A DNA stretch of 64,000 nucleotides from JACKDX01 sp964640175. Its GTDB lineage: Bacteria > Myxococcota_A > Polyangia > Polyangiales > GCA-016699535. The stretch is from positions 310,001 to 374,000 of the forward strand of contig CAZXFW010000002.1 in assembly GCA_964640175.1 (NCBI GenBank), written 5' to 3'. The notes below the pieces were generated by a model that had not been told where the DNA came from, made no database searches, and saw only the letters and a list, made by a program, of their open reading frames with translations. Made by a program: the position numbers and the translations under genes. Below are positions 62,698 to 64,000 of the stretch, in pieces. How positions within the stretch are numbered: position 1 is the first letter of the stretch; every line of letters begins with the position of its first letter.

Positions 62698-64000
62698 CCG
62701 CGCCCTTTCATCCTCATAAGCCCCCGCATAATCAACGTCAGCAAGGCGTTGCGCTAATTGTCACGTTATCAGCCATTGCTGTGCTGGCGGTCATGGTTGC
62801 AGACATGCATGACAACGTACGCACTTCCTATGAAACCGCCAGCGCCAAGCGCGATGAACTTCAAGCAGAGTTCCTAGCAATCAGCGGCATCAATCTCACG
62901 CGTCTTTTAGTAGCCAACGAACCCATGATACGACAAGCTGTCGGCCCTCTGCTTCAAACCATCGTGCAAAAAGCTCCTGCTCAACTTCCCGTATGGGAAT
63001 TTGCCAATGAGGCTCTGGCGCCCTTTGCCAACATCGACACAGTCAAAACACAAGGAGCAGCGCTTGGGCTCGATTTTTCTCAAGCTGAAGGCCTTGGCAA
63101 TCTTAATGGAACATTCGAGATCACAGCCTGCTCAGAAAGCATCAAACTCAATGTAAGCAAGCCCTTATCTTTGCAAGGGGATAACGCACGGCTGAGCGTG
63201 GCTGTTCCAGTTTTTACTTTGCTTGGAGGGTATCAATCTCCAAGCGCTTACGATGCGCTATTTTCCAGCCGTGATGCCGATGGGCAAATCAGCTCACGCG
63301 CAGATATTGTTTCAGCCCTGATCGATTGGTGGGATTTCGATCAAACTGCAACGTATTTTGATCCCGGGGCACGCACCGTAACGAATACAGGGAGTGAATA
63401 CAACGTCTATCAACAGTTTGATGATCCCTATACACCAAAGAATGCTCCCTTTGATTCTTTGGAAGAGCTCCGATTGATCCGTGGAGTCACCGATGAGTTT
63501 TGGGCTACATTTATCCGACCGGATCCCACGAATGCATGTGAAGATCTTATCACTGTATATGGTACCGATGCGTTAAATCCCAACATGGCCAAGCCTGAAT
63601 CACTTTTAGCAAAAACCTGTGCTTCCTTGTCCGATCAACCTTTGTGTACCGATCCTATGGAAGGTGCTCGTTTTGTTCAGATCCTTAACACAGTACGTTC
63701 CATGTTTCCTGTTCCATGGTTCACCCGCGGGACAGACTTCTTGGATTTCTTGCAAGGGAAAGGAGGCGAAAATGACTTGTTTCCATTGCTAACCCTTTTC
63801 ATGGGCGGTGATCCTGCGCTTTTATTTACTCCAGTGACAATTCCTGAAGCGAACCGGGATGCGTTAGAGAAACAGTTTACAGTGGAATCCCATATGCTCA
63901 CGATTCAATCTGCTGCTAAAGTTGGGAAAGCAGAAGTCAAAATCCGAAGCGTCGTCAATTTTCACAACCGTTGGTCACCCCCTCCCCCAAACGCAGGCAC
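62694..64000 (+). CDS. gspK: GspK minor pseudopilin, 3' end outside window
   Basis: An ATG at 62694 overlaps the gspJ stop (ATGA). The frame is open to the right edge for 435 codons without a stop. After a basic, His/Pro-rich leader comes QGVALIVTLSAIAVLAVMV, a prepilin-like helix in which the +5 Glu is absent, as is normal for GspK. GspK-like features follow: QAEFLAISGINLTRLLV after the helix, then the large alpha domain with LIDWWDFD and SLEELRLIRGVTDEFW. GspK caps the pseudopilus and is much larger than the other subunits. The C-terminus is missing from the window, so its length is unknown. Confidence 0.92.
   Translation, partial: MTAPFHPHKPPHNQRQQGVALIVTLSAIAVLAVMVADMHDNVRTSYETASAKRDELQAEFLAISGINLTRLLVANEPMIRQAVGPLLQTIVQKAPAQLPVWEFANEALAPFANIDTVKTQGAALGLDFSQAEGLGNLNGTFEITACSESIKLNVSKPLSLQGDNARLSVAVPVFTLLGGYQSPSAYDALFSSRDADGQISSRADIVSALIDWWDFDQTATYFDPGARTVTNTGSEYNVYQQFDDPYTPKNAPFDSLEELRLIRGVTDEFWATFIRPDPTNACEDLITVYGTDALNPNMAKPESLLAKTCASLSDQPLCTDPMEGARFVQILNTVRSMFPVPWFTRGTDFLDFLQGKGGENDLFPLLTLFMGGDPALLFTPVTIPEANRDALEKQFTVESHMLTIQSAAKVGKAEVKIRSVVNFHNRWSPPPPNAG

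Noticed and set aside
1..64000. tRNA genes, CRISPR arrays, insertion sequences and prophage genes
   Set aside because: No cloverleaf-like segment, regularly spaced repeat array, transposase, integrase or phage structural gene was seen on either strand.

Overview
The window is a gene-dense bacterial chromosome segment with no plasmid, phage, transposase, tRNA or CRISPR signature. Gene content points to a myxobacterium-like member of the former Deltaproteobacteria (Myxococcota or a relative), with roughly balanced GC rather than the high GC of classical myxobacteria. The reasons are three membrane-anchored Hanks-type Ser/Thr kinases, FHA-domain proteins including an FHA-fused sigma-54 activator, very large TPR proteins, an AgmX/PglI-like domain on a kinase, a Bat operon and a long gsp operon. 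The taxonomic call is inference from gene content only.

Layout. 1-3135 (+) is the end of a Bat operon: the tail of a BatC-like TPR protein, BatD and BatE. 3144-5807 holds a divergent pair, an FHA/TPR membrane protein (-) and a Ser/Thr kinase (+). 5868-11454 (+) encodes a parvulin lipoprotein, SurA and the repair helicase Mfd. 11460-15198 (-) holds an FHA-sigma-54 activator followed 1 base later by a large membrane protein with a toroid-like C-terminus. 15316-17824 (+) holds a HEAT-like protein, a methyltransferase, a structured non-coding stretch, a DUF5658 membrane protein and ferredoxin FdxA. 17852-31658 (-) is a long co-directional block: an epimerase, a TPR protein, glycerol kinase, a UPF0158 protein, RimI, an outer-membrane-like protein, a FecR lipoprotein, a kinase and Smc. 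31816-43628 (+) holds a DUF4015 glycoside-hydrolase-like lipoprotein, two giant translationally coupled TPR proteins and NadD. 43654-47542 holds a ClpA-like unfoldase (-), HolA (+) and ribosomal protein S20 (-). 47690-52690 (+) holds a PEGA-domain kinase, MurJ, EngB and a metallophosphoesterase. 52968-64000 (+) is the type II secretion operon gspC-D-E-F-(G-like)-G-H-I-J-K, with gspK running off the end; it starts just downstream of a near-perfect sigma-54 (-24/-12) promoter.

Themes. The window combines envelope biogenesis and export (Bat, SurA/PpiC, MurJ, T2SS) with phospho-threonine signalling (three kinases, two FHA proteins) and housekeeping replication, repair and translation genes. The most notable observations are the sigma-54 promoter of the T2SS operon, a GspG-like protein without a prepilin cleavage site, giant TPR proteins whose C-termini look like peptidase-dead M48 domains, a cluster of alternative hairpins at 16795-16900, and a tandem 39-bp GC-rich repeat inside batE.
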